Shown: positions 27,222 through 36,482, counted from the first letter of the stretch. The stretch is 64,000 nt of DNA from Cupriavidus necator A5-1 (GCF_000744095.1 NZ_JQLI01000001.1:2356001-2420000), one strand, 5' to 3'. Translations and numbers: made by a program. The notes: generated from the sequence alone by a model not told the origin.

Positions 27222-28388
27222 TCAGCGGCGCAGGCCGAGCAGGTCGCGCGCTATCACCCAGCGGTGCACTTCGCTGGGCCCTTCGTAGATGCGCATCAGG
27301 CGGGTTTCATTGGCCATCTGCTGCAGCGGCAGTTCCTTGGTCATGCCCATCGCGCCAAAGGTCTGCATCGCCTGGTCGATCACTTCCCAGGCCATTTCCG
27401 TGGCGAAGACCTTGATCATCGATACCTGCGTACGCGCCTCGGCGCCGGCATCGATGCGGCTGGCGGCCTCGTACGTCATCAGGCGGCAGGCGTGGATGCG
27501 CGTGGCGGCATCCGCCACCCACCACTGGATCGCCTGGCGCTGCGCCAGCGGCGCGCCGAAGGTCCGGCGCTGCGGCGCGTACTCGCAGATCATGTCGAGC
27601 GCTCGCTGGGCGCGGCCGATGCACCACGCGGCCATCTGCACGCGGCGCGTAGACAGGCGCGCCTGCATCGGGGCAAAGCCCTGGCCTTCGGTGCCCAGCA
27701 GCTGCGAGGCGGGGATGCGGCAATCCTCCAGCACGACTTCATAGGTGGAGGCGCCGCCGATCATCGGGATGCGCCGCTCCACGCGCAGGCCGGGCGTGCC
27801 GCGCTCGACGATAAAGGCCGAGATGCCGCCACGCGCGCCCTTGGCCTTGTCGGTGACGGCCATCACGATGGTCCAGTCGGCCCGCGCGGCGCGGCTGATC
27901 CAGATCTTGCGGCCGTTGAGCACCCAGTCGTCGCCGTCGCGCTCCGCGCGCGTGGTCATCATGGCGGGGTCGCCGCCGGCGCCGGGTTCGGAAATGGCGA
28001 TGGCCGAGACCGTCTCGCCACGCGCATATGGCGCCAGGTAGCGTTCGCGCTGCGCGTCGCTGGCAGTCAGCATCAGCATGCGCAGGTTGGGCGAGTCAGG
28101 CGGCAGCTCGTATGGCGTGATGGTCTTGCCGAGTTCTTCGTTGACGCCGACCATCGCCACCACGGGCAGGTCGGCGCCGCCCATCTCGGTGGGGGCGTCC
28201 AGCCCCCACAGGCCGAGCTCGCGCGACATGCCGTCCAGGCGCGCGTGTTCTTCCGGCAGCAGCGTCAGCTGCCCGCCCTCGGCCTCGCGGGCCAGGACCG
28301 CCGGTTCCAGCGGAATCAGCTGCTCGCGCACAAAGCGCGCGACCAGGTCCTTGAGCATGCGGTGTTCTTCATCCAGCTCGAAATTCAT
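27222..28388 (-). CDS. Acyl-CoA dehydrogenase
   Basis: A complete 388-residue acyl-CoA dehydrogenase starting MNFELDEEHRMLKDLVARFV. FAD/acyl-CoA contact segments are AIAISEPGAGGDPAMM and ISAFIVERGTPGL. The terminal catalytic-Glu region is YEGPSEVHRWVIAR. It removes hydrogens at C2-C3 of an acyl-CoA and reduces an electron-transfer flavoprotein. It lies 15 bp after the CoA-transferase gene, in the order CoA activation, dehydrogenation, hydration. Confidence 0.9.
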   Translation of the reverse strand: MNFELDEEHRMLKDLVARFVREQLIPLEPAVLAREAEGGQLTLLPEEHARLDGMSRELGLWGLDAPTEMGGADLPVVAMVGVNEELGKTITPYELPPDSPNLRMLMLTASDAQRERYLAPYARGETVSAIAISEPGAGGDPAMMTTRAERDGDDWVLNGRKIWISRAARADWTIVMAVTDKAKGARGGISAFIVERGTPGLRVERRIPMIGGASTYEVVLEDCRIPASQLLGTEGQGFAPMQARLSTRRVQMAAWCIGRAQRALDMICEYAPQRRTFGAPLAQRQAIQWWVADAATRIHACRLMTYEAASRIDAGAEARTQVSMIKVFATEMAWEVIDQAMQTFGAMGMTKELPLQQMANETRLMRIYEGPSEVHRWVIARDLLGLRR

Positions 28389-28403
28389 GCGTGTCTCTCT
28401 TTG

Positions 28404-29639
28404 TTATGCCATGCCGCCGTTTTTGCCACCATGCGCGGCAGGCGGGGTGATGCCGATTTCCTGCAGGACCTCGGCGGTGTGTTCGCCCAGCGCCGGTGCG
28501 TGACGGCGCAATGACAAGGGCGTGGCCGAGAAGCGCGTGGCCGGGCGCACTTCGCGCAGCGGGCCTTCGGTGGGGTGGTGGGTAGCCTGGAACAGCCCCA
28601 CGGCGCGCAGGTGCGGATGCTCGACCAGCGCATCGAGGCCGTAGATCGGCGTGGCGGGGATATCGAGCGATTCGAACAGCCTCATCCATTCATCCGTGGT
28701 GCGCTCAGGCGTCAGCTCGGCCAGGTGGTTGTACAGCGCGCGGATATTGGCATTGCGCTGCGCACGGTCGCCTACCTCGTAGCGGTCGGCAAGGTCGTCA
28801 CGGCCGACCGCGCGGAAGAAGGCGTGCCAGTGGCGTTCGGTGTAGGGCAGCGCGCAGATCCAGCCGTCGCGCGTGGGCGCGGGGCGGCGCCCGCCCTGCA
28901 AGAGCCGCGCATAGCCGGCGCCGGCGGGGGCGGGCTCGAAGGTCAGGCCGCCCAGGTGCTCGGCCATCACGAAGGCGGCCATGGTTTCGAGCATCGGCAC
29001 TTCGACCGACTGGCCCACGCCATGGCGCTCGCGGTGCAGCAGCGCGGCCAGCACGGCGTTGGCCAGCGCCAGCCCGGTAGTCTTGTCGGCGATCAGGCTG
29101 GGCACGTATTCCGGGCGCTCGCCGCTGCCCGAGCCCAGCGCCACCAGCCCGCAGCCGGCCTGGATGATGTCGTCGAAGGCGGGTTTGTCGCGGTGCGGGC
29201 CGTCCTGGCCGAAGCCGGTCGCCACGCAGTAGACGATGCGCGGGTTGATGCGCGCCACCGCGCCGTAGCCAAAGCCCAGCCGCTCCATCGCCGCCACGCG
29301 CATGTTGTGCACCAGCACGTCGGCACCGGCGATCAGCGCGCGCAGCGCTTCGGCGCCCTCAGGCGTCTTCAGGTCGAGCACGGCCGAGCGCTTGTTGCGG
29401 TTCAGCGCTAGGTAGATCGAGCTCATGCCGGCGTGCTGCGACACACCGTTGGCGCGCATCAGGTCGCCTTCCGGTCCTTCGATCTTGATCACGTCGGCGC
29501 CAAAGTCCGCCAGCACCTGCGTCGCCAGCGGGCCGAGCACGACCGAGGTGAGGTCCAGCACGCGGATGCCGTCCAGCGGGCCGGCTGGCGTGGCGCGGGG
29601 TGCTTGTTGAGGCACGGGTTCCCTCCTTGTCGGCTGCAT
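28404..29639 (-). CDS. CaiB/BaiF (family III) CoA-transferase
   Basis: 411 residues with an extra Pro/Ala-rich N-terminus before GIRVLDLTSVVLGPLATQVL. Family motifs are FGADVIKIEGPEGDLMRANG, LNRNKRSAVLDLKTPEGAEA and SLIADKTTGLALANAVLAAL, with the catalytic Asp in IADKTTG. It starts 3 bp after the enoyl-CoA hydratase stop, so the two are translated from one message. It would give the CoA-ester used by the dehydrogenase next to it. Confidence 0.88.
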   Translation of the reverse strand: MQPTRREPVPQQAPRATPAGPLDGIRVLDLTSVVLGPLATQVLADFGADVIKIEGPEGDLMRANGVSQHAGMSSIYLALNRNKRSAVLDLKTPEGAEALRALIAGADVLVHNMRVAAMERLGFGYGAVARINPRIVYCVATGFGQDGPHRDKPAFDDIIQAGCGLVALGSGSGERPEYVPSLIADKTTGLALANAVLAALLHRERHGVGQSVEVPMLETMAAFVMAEHLGGLTFEPAPAGAGYARLLQGGRRPAPTRDGWICALPYTERHWHAFFRAVGRDDLADRYEVGDRAQRNANIRALYNHLAELTPERTTDEWMRLFESLDIPATPIYGLDALVEHPHLRAVGLFQATHHPTEGPLREVRPATRFSATPLSLRRHAPALGEHTAEVLQEIGITPPAAHGGKNGGMA

Positions 29640-29642
29640 GGC

Positions 29643-30413
29643 TTAGCGGCGGTGGAACACCGGCGTGCGGCGTTCGGCCATCGCGGCCACGCCTTCGCGG
29701 AAGTCTTCGCTGCGGAACTGACCGCGCTGGATCGCCAGCTCGCGCTGGTTGACTTCGGCGATGCGGTCGGCCAGCCCCTCGCGCAGCGTGGCGCGCGTGG
29801 TTTCAACGGCCAGCGGCGCGGAGGTGGCGATCTCCTGCGCCAGCGCCATGGCGCGGTCGTTGACGTCGGCCTTGGCCACCAGCTCGTCGGCCAGGCCGAT
29901 CGCCACCGCATCGGTGCCGGTGATGCGGCGGCCGGTGTAGAACAGCAGCGCGGCCTGCTGCTCGCCCACCAGCCGCGGCAGCGTCACGCTGAGGCCGAAG
30001 CCGGGGTGGAAGCCCAGCCGGTTGAAGTTGGCGCTGTAGCGCGCCTCGGCGCACGTCACGCGGAAATCGGCCACCAGTGCCAGCCCCAGCCCGGCGCCGA
30101 TGGCAGCCCCTTCCACCGCGGCGACGATGGGCTTGCGGTTGTGGTAGAGCTTCATCGCATGCACGTAGAAGCCGGCGGGGTCGTTGGCGACCTCGCCCTG
30201 GCCGGCGCCGCTGAAATCCGCGCCGGCGCAGAAGGCGCTGACTCCGGAAGCCAGCACGATGGCGCGGCAGCCGGGGTCGTCGTCCAGCGCCAGCAGGGTG
30301 TCGGCCAGGCGCCGCATCAGGTCGGCATCGACAAAGTTGTGCGGCGGACGGGACAGCACGATGCGGGCTACGTGGCCGTCTCGGGTCAGCTGGATATCGG
30401 CATCGGATGACAT
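29643..30413 (-). CDS. Enoyl-CoA hydratase/isomerase family protein
   Basis: A 256-residue crotonase. The oxyanion-hole segments are SAFCAGADFSG and EGAAIGAGLGLALVADF, followed by GFGLSVTLPRLVGEQQAALL and the family C-terminal region. It would hydrate the enoyl-CoA made by the dehydrogenase downstream. First gene of the operon, divergent from an IclR regulator with a compact shared promoter. Confidence 0.9.
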   Translation of the reverse strand: MSSDADIQLTRDGHVARIVLSRPPHNFVDADLMRRLADTLLALDDDPGCRAIVLASGVSAFCAGADFSGAGQGEVANDPAGFYVHAMKLYHNRKPIVAAVEGAAIGAGLGLALVADFRVTCAEARYSANFNRLGFHPGFGLSVTLPRLVGEQQAALLFYTGRRITGTDAVAIGLADELVAKADVNDRAMALAQEIATSAPLAVETTRATLREGLADRIAEVNQRELAIQRGQFRSEDFREGVAAMAERRTPVFHRR

Positions 30414-30497
30414 GCGGGGCGCTCCTCTGTGATTGGGTCCGGCGCGGGCCGGTGGAGCACACAGTATTCGCGCTGCGGCGCCTCGCCGCTATACTCG

Positions 30498-30516
30498 AAT
30501 TTCGCTTACTGAAATT
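30498..30516. promoter_or_regulatory. Candidate IclR operator and promoter between divergent genes
   Basis: The inverted repeat AATTTC-GCTTACT-GAAATT lies directly beside a good -10 box (TATACT, 30490-30495, forward strand) and 8 bases before the IclR start codon. Bound protein here would block the regulator's own promoter. A start this close to the predicted transcription start suggests a very short or leaderless message. Confidence 0.45.
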
Positions 30517-30524
30517 ATGCGGAG

Positions 30525-31364
30525 ATGGCTGAGACAGCACGGGAGCAGGCGTCGACGCGGCGGCTCACCCACCAGACCGGGCGTTTCACCCGCGACACCG
30601 CGGGCAGCCAGTCGCTGGAGCGGGGGCTGCTGCTGCTGCGCGCCTTCCGTATCGGCACCACCAGCCTGACCAATGCCGAGCTGGCGGCGCGCACCGGCCT
30701 GCCGCGTCCCACCGTCAGCCGGCTGACGCGCTCGCTGGTGGACGCGGGCTTCCTGCGCTACGACGTCAATGAGCGCGCCTACCGGCTGGCGCCGGTGGTG
30801 CTGAGCCTGGCCGATGCCTTCCGCCACGCCAACGGCGCCGCGGATATCGCGCTGCCGCTGATGCGCAAGGTGGCCGAGGCCGACAAGGTCAACGTGGGGC
30901 TGGCCGTGGGCGACCAGCTGGAGATGGTGTACCTGGCCTCGATCCGCCACAGCCGCGACAGCGTCTCGCGCACGCGGCGCGTGGTGCCGGGCTCGCGCGT
31001 GCCGATGGAGCTGACGGCGATCGGGCTGTCGTGGCTGGGGGCATTGCCGCCGGGCGTGCGTGAGGACATGCTGGCGGGCATCGCGGCGCGGCAGGGCGAG
31101 GCCTGGCCCGCCATGCGCACGCGCGTGCTGCGCGCGATTGCCCAGTCGCAGCAGCGCGGCTTCTGTACCGCTGCCTACCAGCCCGGGCACTTGCTGGCGG
31201 TGGGCGCAGCGTTCTGGGGTCCGGATCAGCAGCTGTACGGGCTCAATATCAGCTTCCCGTATTCAGCAAGCGAACGCGGGCGCGACAACGCCCGCTATGC
31301 GGCAAAGCTGGAGCGCCTGGTGGACGATATCCAGGCAGCGTGGCAGCGAGCCGGTGCTGGCTAG
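30525..31364 (+). CDS. IclR-family transcriptional regulator
   Basis: 279 residues. The winged HTH is QSLERGLLLLRAF, then TSLTNAELAARTGLPRPTVS, and the IclR effector domain (about 110-275) contains VPGSRVPMELTAIGLSWL. It is divergent from the enoyl-CoA hydratase operon and so probably its regulator. A long Arg/Thr-rich N-terminal tail (about 27 residues) precedes the HTH. Confidence 0.88.
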   Translation: MAETAREQASTRRLTHQTGRFTRDTAGSQSLERGLLLLRAFRIGTTSLTNAELAARTGLPRPTVSRLTRSLVDAGFLRYDVNERAYRLAPVVLSLADAFRHANGAADIALPLMRKVAEADKVNVGLAVGDQLEMVYLASIRHSRDSVSRTRRVVPGSRVPMELTAIGLSWLGALPPGVREDMLAGIAARQGEAWPAMRTRVLRAIAQSQQRGFCTAAYQPGHLLAVGAAFWGPDQQLYGLNISFPYSASERGRDNARYAAKLERLVDDIQAAWQRAGAG

Positions 31365-31372
31365 CCCCGGCG

Positions 31373-32251
31373 TCAGTACACCGGCGCCATGCCGGCGGGC
31401 CGGTTCTTGAAGCGCCGGTGGACCCAGTAATACTGCTCCGGCATGGTCGCGATCTGGGTTTCCAGGAAGGCATTCATGCGGCGCGAATCCTCCTCCACAC
31501 TGCCCGACGGAAAGCCCTCGAGCGGTTCGAACACGCGCAGCCGGTAGCCGCGGTAGTCGGGCAGGACCTCGGTGGTGAAGGGCACCACGCGCGCGCCGGT
31601 CATGCTGGCCAGGCGCGAGGCCGAAGTCAGCGTGCAGGCCGGCACGCCGAAGAACGGCACGAACACGGAATCCGTGACGCCGAAGTCCATGTCCGCCGCC
31701 AGCATCACCGGGCAGCCGGCGCGCAGCGTGCGCACCACCTGCTTGCCGCTGCCGCTGCGCGGGATCATCTCCGCGCCGAAACGCCCGCGCTGCATGCGCG
31801 AGATCTCGTCGAGCATCGGGCTGGACATTTTGGTGTACAGCGAGGCCACCGGGTAGCGCATCGAATAGAACATGCAGCCGGCCTCGATCCCGACGAAGTG
31901 AAAGCCCATGAAGATGGTGGGCTGCTCCGCGCACGAGGCCAGGTCGATGCGGGTGTCCAGTTCGACCAGCTTGCCCAGGCGCTCGGCGCTGCCAAACCAT
32001 TGGATGCCGCGCTCCAGGTAGCTGCGCAGCACGTGGCCGAAGTGATTGCGCGCCAGGTTTTGGCGCGTGTCTTCGTCCATGTCCGGGAAGCACAGCTTCA
32101 GGTTGGTGAGGACGATGCGGCGGCGGCGGCTGGGAATGCGATAAAGCAGCTTCCCAATCCCGTCTCCAATGCGTGCGGTCACGCCATAGGGCAACGCGGC
32201 AAGCAGCTTGAAGAGTGCGATGGTCAGTGCGGCCTGGAGCCGTTGAGTCAT
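31373..32251 (-). CDS. LpxL/HtrB-type lipid A acyltransferase
   Basis: 292 residues from ATG (AGGATC upstream). The family opens with a membrane anchor (LFKLLAALPYGVTARIGDGI), then IPSRRRRIVLTNLKLCFPDM. The catalytic HX4E motif is HFVGIE, followed by SGSGKQVVRTLRAGCPVMLA, AADMDFG and the C-terminal YYWVHRRFKNRP. It transfers an acyl chain from acyl-ACP to lipid A at the inner membrane. It stands alone, without metK or dapF beside it, so it is probably an additional copy in this genome. Confidence 0.87.
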   Translation of the reverse strand: MTQRLQAALTIALFKLLAALPYGVTARIGDGIGKLLYRIPSRRRRIVLTNLKLCFPDMDEDTRQNLARNHFGHVLRSYLERGIQWFGSAERLGKLVELDTRIDLASCAEQPTIFMGFHFVGIEAGCMFYSMRYPVASLYTKMSSPMLDEISRMQRGRFGAEMIPRSGSGKQVVRTLRAGCPVMLAADMDFGVTDSVFVPFFGVPACTLTSASRLASMTGARVVPFTTEVLPDYRGYRLRVFEPLEGFPSGSVEEDSRRMNAFLETQIATMPEQYYWVHRRFKNRPAGMAPVY

Positions 32252-32609
32252 GAAGATCCTGTGGGGGCAGTGGCAGCGGCGGCGGGGCGTCGGCCCGGGC
32301 AGGCGGCTGCGCGGCAATGGTTGGGCGCCACGGACTCGTGGCGGGCGGCGTGCGCGCGAAAGCGGTGAAGAGCGATTGCCGGCCGCCCGGCCCGCGATGG
32401 GGCGGCGCCTGGCGCGGCACGGTGTGCGCGTCGGGGCTGAGAAAGCATGGCAGTGCGCAATGGCGGCCGCACCGGCGCGCGGGCGCTGTCGGGGGCGGCC
32501 CAGGTGCGCTATATGGCTCTGCGCAAGCTTTACCTGAAGGGCGCACTGTAGCACGCCCGCGCCCCTCGCTGGTGCTCCGCCAGCGTGCGCAGCCTTCCAC
32601 TTGCCGGCG
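32252..32609 (-). other. Intergenic region before the lipid A acyltransferase
   Basis: No convincing gene. On the reverse strand a weak promoter-like pair, TTCAGG then CATATA 17 bases later, lies around 32515-32545 and could serve the acyltransferase. The rest is very GC-rich, with no strong hairpin. Confidence 0.35.
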
Positions 32610-34445
32610 CTACAGCTTGCAGCCCACGCCGCGGTGCCGGGCGTCTTCCAGTTGCAGCCGGCGGCCGCCGATTTCGATATCCGGCAGCACCGGCGGCGCC
32701 AGCCGGAACGTGCCATGGGCGAGCGCCTCGCGCACGGCGGTGCAGTCCGGCCCGATATTGACCGTGGCGATCAGGCGCCATGCGCCCGCGGCGTCCTGGC
32801 CGAACACCGAGCCGTTGGCATTGGTGCCGGGAAAGAGCACGACATTGGGGGTGTCCTGCGCGGTCAGCGCCAGTACGTAGGCGTCGCAGCGCATGGTGCG
32901 CGAGGTCAGGCAGGCCGGCAGCCGCCAGCGTGGCGTGGCCTGCTGCCAGTCGTTGGCGAGGAATGACGGCGGCACTGTGCGGCCGGGCGTGCGCAGGTCC
33001 AGGTTGGCGGCGATTGTGGCGGCATCGGGCGCCGGCTGTGGCGCGCGCGCGCCGTCCGGGCCGCGCTGTTGCGCGGCCTGTGCGCTCAGTTCCCGGATGG
33101 CGGCGGCCTGTGGCGACGCGGTCTCGGCCTGCAGCCGCGCCAGCGCCTGCAGGCCATAGTTGCCGGCGCGCAGGCCCAGGTAGCTGAAATCAAACTGCTG
33201 GGGCGCCACGCGCCCGTCGAGCAGCCGCGCCACCTGGCTGTTGACGGCCAGCCGCGCGGGATCGGCCAGCGGCGTAAACAGGGCGGCCAGCACCACCAGC
33301 ATGACCCAGGCGGTCAGCACATTGACCGGCGCCATCCGCTGCAGCGGCGCGCCGCGCCCGAGCGCGGCCCAGGCATAGCCGATGGCATAGCACAGCGCCA
33401 CGGCCAGGCACGCGGCCATCAGCACGCGCCGCTCCGACAGGCCGTACTGGCCGATGCGCAGCGCCAGCGCATATGCGGCGATGGCCGCCAGCGGCAACAG
33501 TGTCAGGCAGGCGGCGCGGGCCGACCACAGCAGGGCGCGCGGCAGGGCCTCGTCTTCCTGCCCGCTCTTGAACACGGCGTTGACCAGCACCACCTGCAGC
33601 GCGATCACCGCCAGCAGCAGCATGCCGGCGTGCCGGGTTGCCCACAGCGGCGCCAGGCCGCGGAACGCCAGCGTCAGCAGGAAGCCGGCCACGATCAGCA
33701 CCAGCACCGGCAGGATCCAGGACAGCAGCGTCAGCACCAGCGTGCGCACGCCGCGGATAAAGTCGTCGCGCACGTCGGTCAGGTGCAGGCCGGCCGCGAA
33801 CGCCATGGCCACCACGGGGATGTTGAACCACGCGTCGCGCAGCAGCAGCTGCAGGAAATCGAGCTTCAGCAGCATGAACAGCGCGGCGCCCGCCCACAGC
33901 ACCAGGTACAGCACCGCGGCGAACAGCCCCGCCAGGTGCAGCTGCAGGCCGAGCTTCCAGCTCAGCCGGAAGTAGGCCGGGTAGGGGGCAAAGGCCCGGC
34001 GCGCGGTTTCGCCGGCAAGGATCAGCGCAAAGCCGATAAACAGAATGGCCGATGCCGCCTGCACGGCCCGCATGGACGGATAGCTGGTCAGGACGCCCGA
34101 CTGCCTTGCGGCCAGAGCGGCCGGATCCAGCTGGCGCCAGGCGTCGTGGTAGCCCAGCACCGCCACCACGGCGGCCAGCGCCGCGCCCCACAGCAGCAGC
34201 CGGCGCCCCGGCAACTGCGTGATGCCGACGACGGCCAGCGGTGGCACCAGCAGTGCCGACAGCAGCAGAGGCACGAATACCAGGCTGTTGCGGGCGAAGT
34301 CGGAATGGGCGGCGGCTTCGCGATACAAGCCATAGAGCAGCAGGCCTTGCACGATGCCGATCGCAATGCGGATGCCGAGGCCGGAGCGGCCGGGCTGTCC
34401 TGTATCGGGATGTTGATGGTGAGTCGACCCTGGGATGGTGCGCAT
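32610..34445 (-). CDS. DUF4153 multi-pass membrane protein
   Basis: 611 residues starting MRTIPGSTHHQHPDTGQPGR, with AGGAAATCC before the ATG. Twelve or so hydrophobic segments fill residues about 24-390. A soluble C-terminal part (about 400-611) contains Cys residues and is probably periplasmic. The membrane part matches DUF4153 proteins. No function is established. A second open frame overlapping the first half is a frame shadow. Confidence 0.75.
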   Translation of the reverse strand: MRTIPGSTHHQHPDTGQPGRSGLGIRIAIGIVQGLLLYGLYREAAAHSDFARNSLVFVPLLLSALLVPPLAVVGITQLPGRRLLLWGAALAAVVAVLGYHDAWRQLDPAALAARQSGVLTSYPSMRAVQAASAILFIGFALILAGETARRAFAPYPAYFRLSWKLGLQLHLAGLFAAVLYLVLWAGAALFMLLKLDFLQLLLRDAWFNIPVVAMAFAAGLHLTDVRDDFIRGVRTLVLTLLSWILPVLVLIVAGFLLTLAFRGLAPLWATRHAGMLLLAVIALQVVLVNAVFKSGQEDEALPRALLWSARAACLTLLPLAAIAAYALALRIGQYGLSERRVLMAACLAVALCYAIGYAWAALGRGAPLQRMAPVNVLTAWVMLVVLAALFTPLADPARLAVNSQVARLLDGRVAPQQFDFSYLGLRAGNYGLQALARLQAETASPQAAAIRELSAQAAQQRGPDGARAPQPAPDAATIAANLDLRTPGRTVPPSFLANDWQQATPRWRLPACLTSRTMRCDAYVLALTAQDTPNVVLFPGTNANGSVFGQDAAGAWRLIATVNIGPDCTAVREALAHGTFRLAPPVLPDIEIGGRRLQLEDARHRGVGCKL

Positions 34446-34731
34446 GGATTTCCTTTTTTATGTGGTTCTGGACCGGAAACGCTGTGCAATGATAGCGGCT
34501 GGTTTCCCTGTCCCGGATTTCCGTGCATGCGAGGATCATCGCGCCCTGCGCGGTGCCGGCAGCCGGGCTGGCGACCGGCGCTGAACGGGCTGCCGCAGGC
34601 GCGACGGCGCTTCCCGTGCCACGTCCCCAGAGCGGGGCCAGCGTGGGGAGCGTTTCAAGGATGGGCGGCGCTGGCCGGGCTGCCGCAACGGCGCTGTGGC
34701 CCGTGCGCACCAGCGCTGGACGTGAACGGCG

Positions 34732-34941
34732 GTGGATGCTGCGCAGGGCGTCGGGCTGCAGCAGCCGGATGCGCCGGTGATGGACCTCGATCACGCCGGC
34801 CTCGGCCAGGCGCGAGAACAGCCGGCTGATGGTTGCGAGCTTGAGTCCCGGGTTGCTGCCGATCTCCTCCCGACTCATGCACAGCACGAATTCGTTGGCG
34901 GCAAAGCCTCGCGCCGACAGCCGCTCGGACAGGCGCCCCGC
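34732..34941 (-). pseudogene. C-terminal DNA-binding fragment of an FNR-type regulator
   Basis: The reverse strand reads LSERLSARGFAANEFVLCMS, then REEIGSNPGLKLATISRLFS and RLAEAGVIEVHHRRIRLL. That is an almost unbroken match to the HTH half of FNR/ANR proteins. A TAG stop lies in frame three codons before the match. The cysteine-bearing sensor domain and dimer helix are absent. After ALRSIH the frame runs into unrelated sequence. A truncated remnant, probably not expressed as a working regulator. Confidence 0.75.
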
Positions 34942-34949
34942 CTATGCGC

Positions 34950-35378
34950 TCAGGTTTTCAGCTCGCCAAGGTAATAGTTGATTTCCGCCAGCAGGGTATC
35001 GTGGAATTCGCCAGGCAGGGCGCGGTCGTCGGTCAGCGCCAGCAGCTGGTCGACGCGCTGGCGGAAGCGCCGCTCCACACTGGCGCGAGCCGCGGGCGGC
35101 AAGCCGGCCGACATCGCGAACAGCAGTTCCCGCATGACCAGCAGCCGGGCACCGTACTGGATCATGGCGTCGCCCTGCGTCTTGAGGTTGCGCGCGAATT
35201 GTTCAGGCGTACCGGACGGTGCAGATGGCGCGGCGGGCGCGGTGGGCGTGGCATTCGCGGCATGCACGGCGGCGATGGCCGGTTCCGCCGGCTGGACGGC
35301 CGGCGCCTGGTCGGCAGGGTGGTCCGGCAGGGGCGTCGCGGCGCCCAGTATTCTGGAAAGCATGTTGATCCTGAACAT
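34950..35378 (-). CDS. Hypothetical protein, Ala/Pro-rich with helical C-terminus
   Basis: 142 residues, not recognised. An Ala/Pro-rich stretch (about 15-56) is followed by a helical, charged C-terminus (EQFARNLKTQGDAMIQYGAR to the end). GGGAGCC lies 7 bases before the ATG. It sits between an FNR remnant and a broken flhC, so it may be part of a decaying regulatory locus. No signal peptide or membrane segment. Confidence 0.5.
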   Translation of the reverse strand: MFRINMLSRILGAATPLPDHPADQAPAVQPAEPAIAAVHAANATPTAPAAPSAPSGTPEQFARNLKTQGDAMIQYGARLLVMRELLFAMSAGLPPAARASVERRFRQRVDQLLALTDDRALPGEFHDTLLAEINYYLGELKT

Positions 35379-35510
35379 GGCGGGCTCCCGGGAGCGAGCC
35401 GGCCGCCCTGCCGGATGGCGGCGCGGCGGATGGCTGTAGTGGCTGACGCACTCATCATGAAAGCCCGCGTCCGGCGGGACTGTGCGGCAGGAGACAGTTC
35501 CAATGGCGCC

Positions 35511-36132
35511 TCAGCCGGTGGCAGCTGAAGGTGCGGCCTTGCGGCCCCTGCCGACACGCGCCGGCGGCATGCACAGCCCGCAGACAAAGCGGCGGCGCAG
35601 ATCGTGGGCGTGGGCGACGTATCTGCCCCCGCAGCAAGTGCAGCGCGCCGGCTTCAGCATGCCGCGCTCGTAGAAGCGGACCAGCGTCCAGGCGCGGGTA
35701 AAGCTGAGCTGGGCGGCCTCGCCGGTCACGCTGACCTGTTCGCGGTACATGCGGTAGCCGGCCAGCATCGCGCGGATGCCCTCCAGGCTGCCGTTGCCGG
35801 CGATGAAGCGGTAGGCATTGAGCAGCATCGAAGCATGGGCGTTGGGGCGCCAGGCCGCGAAACCAGTCGGTCGAGAACGGCAGCATGCCCTTGGGCGGCG
35901 AAACCCCGCACAGTTCCTTATACAGTCGGATCAGCCGTGCGCGCGGCAGCGCGACCTCCGATTCCAGCACCTGCAGGCGGGCGCCGAGGCCGATCATCTC
36001 GATCGCCACCCGGGTCTGTTCCATCTCGTGCAGCATGCTTCCGCTTCTGGTCTCGCTTCGTTCCGCGCGACTTCTTTCGTTATTTCGTTGCTCGGTGCGT
36101 TGTGCCATCTGCGCGGTATTGCGTGCGTCCAT
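35511..36132 (-). pseudogene. flhC: Frameshifted FlhC flagellar master-regulator gene (orphan copy)
   Basis: The first frame encodes [20 protein letters not shown] and then [20 protein letters not shown], ending [10 protein letters not shown], which is textbook FlhC. One frame later it continues [16 protein letters not shown] and [20 protein letters not shown], with the zinc site CTCCGG...CGLC. The switch falls at an AAA run (35860-35862), where one base fewer would restore TDWFAAW. No flhD is seen upstream, unlike the usual flhDC operon. The start at MDARN (AGGA upstream) is uncertain; MLHEME at 36036 is the alternative. Confidence 0.82.
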
Positions 36133-36482
36133 CGTGTTCCTGCTGCGAGTGATCGGAAAATCGCGCAGCCGGAATATCCCCGGGCGTGTCTCCAATAATC
36201 ATGACCCGCCGCGCCATGTTGCGTGGCCCGCTTCGTCGAATTCGCGGGGCTGCGCCCGCGTTTCTCGTTGAGCGATGCATTCTATTAACCGATGTGGTGA
36301 TTGCCATGATATGCATCAACAGTCGCATCCCCGGCGTATTAATCTCCGTGCGGTGTGTATTGCGGATGTGGCTTTCGCGGATTCGTGTAGGAGGACCGCC
36401 CACACGGTATCGGACAGACCCCGATTTCACCTGTAGGCCCATGCGCTACGCTGCAAATACACCAACGACTATGGAGTAACCC
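36133..36482. other. Intergenic region, less GC-rich, no gene
   Basis: It holds the upstream regions of the flhC remnant (reverse) and the 70-residue gene (forward). It is more AT-rich than the surrounding DNA. Open frames here lack ribosome sites and family resemblance. Confidence 0.4.

Noticed and set aside
33190-34731. Continuation of the FNR-fragment frame across the DUF4153 gene
   Set aside because: Out-of-frame shadow; only the first part near 34732-34941 resembles a protein family.
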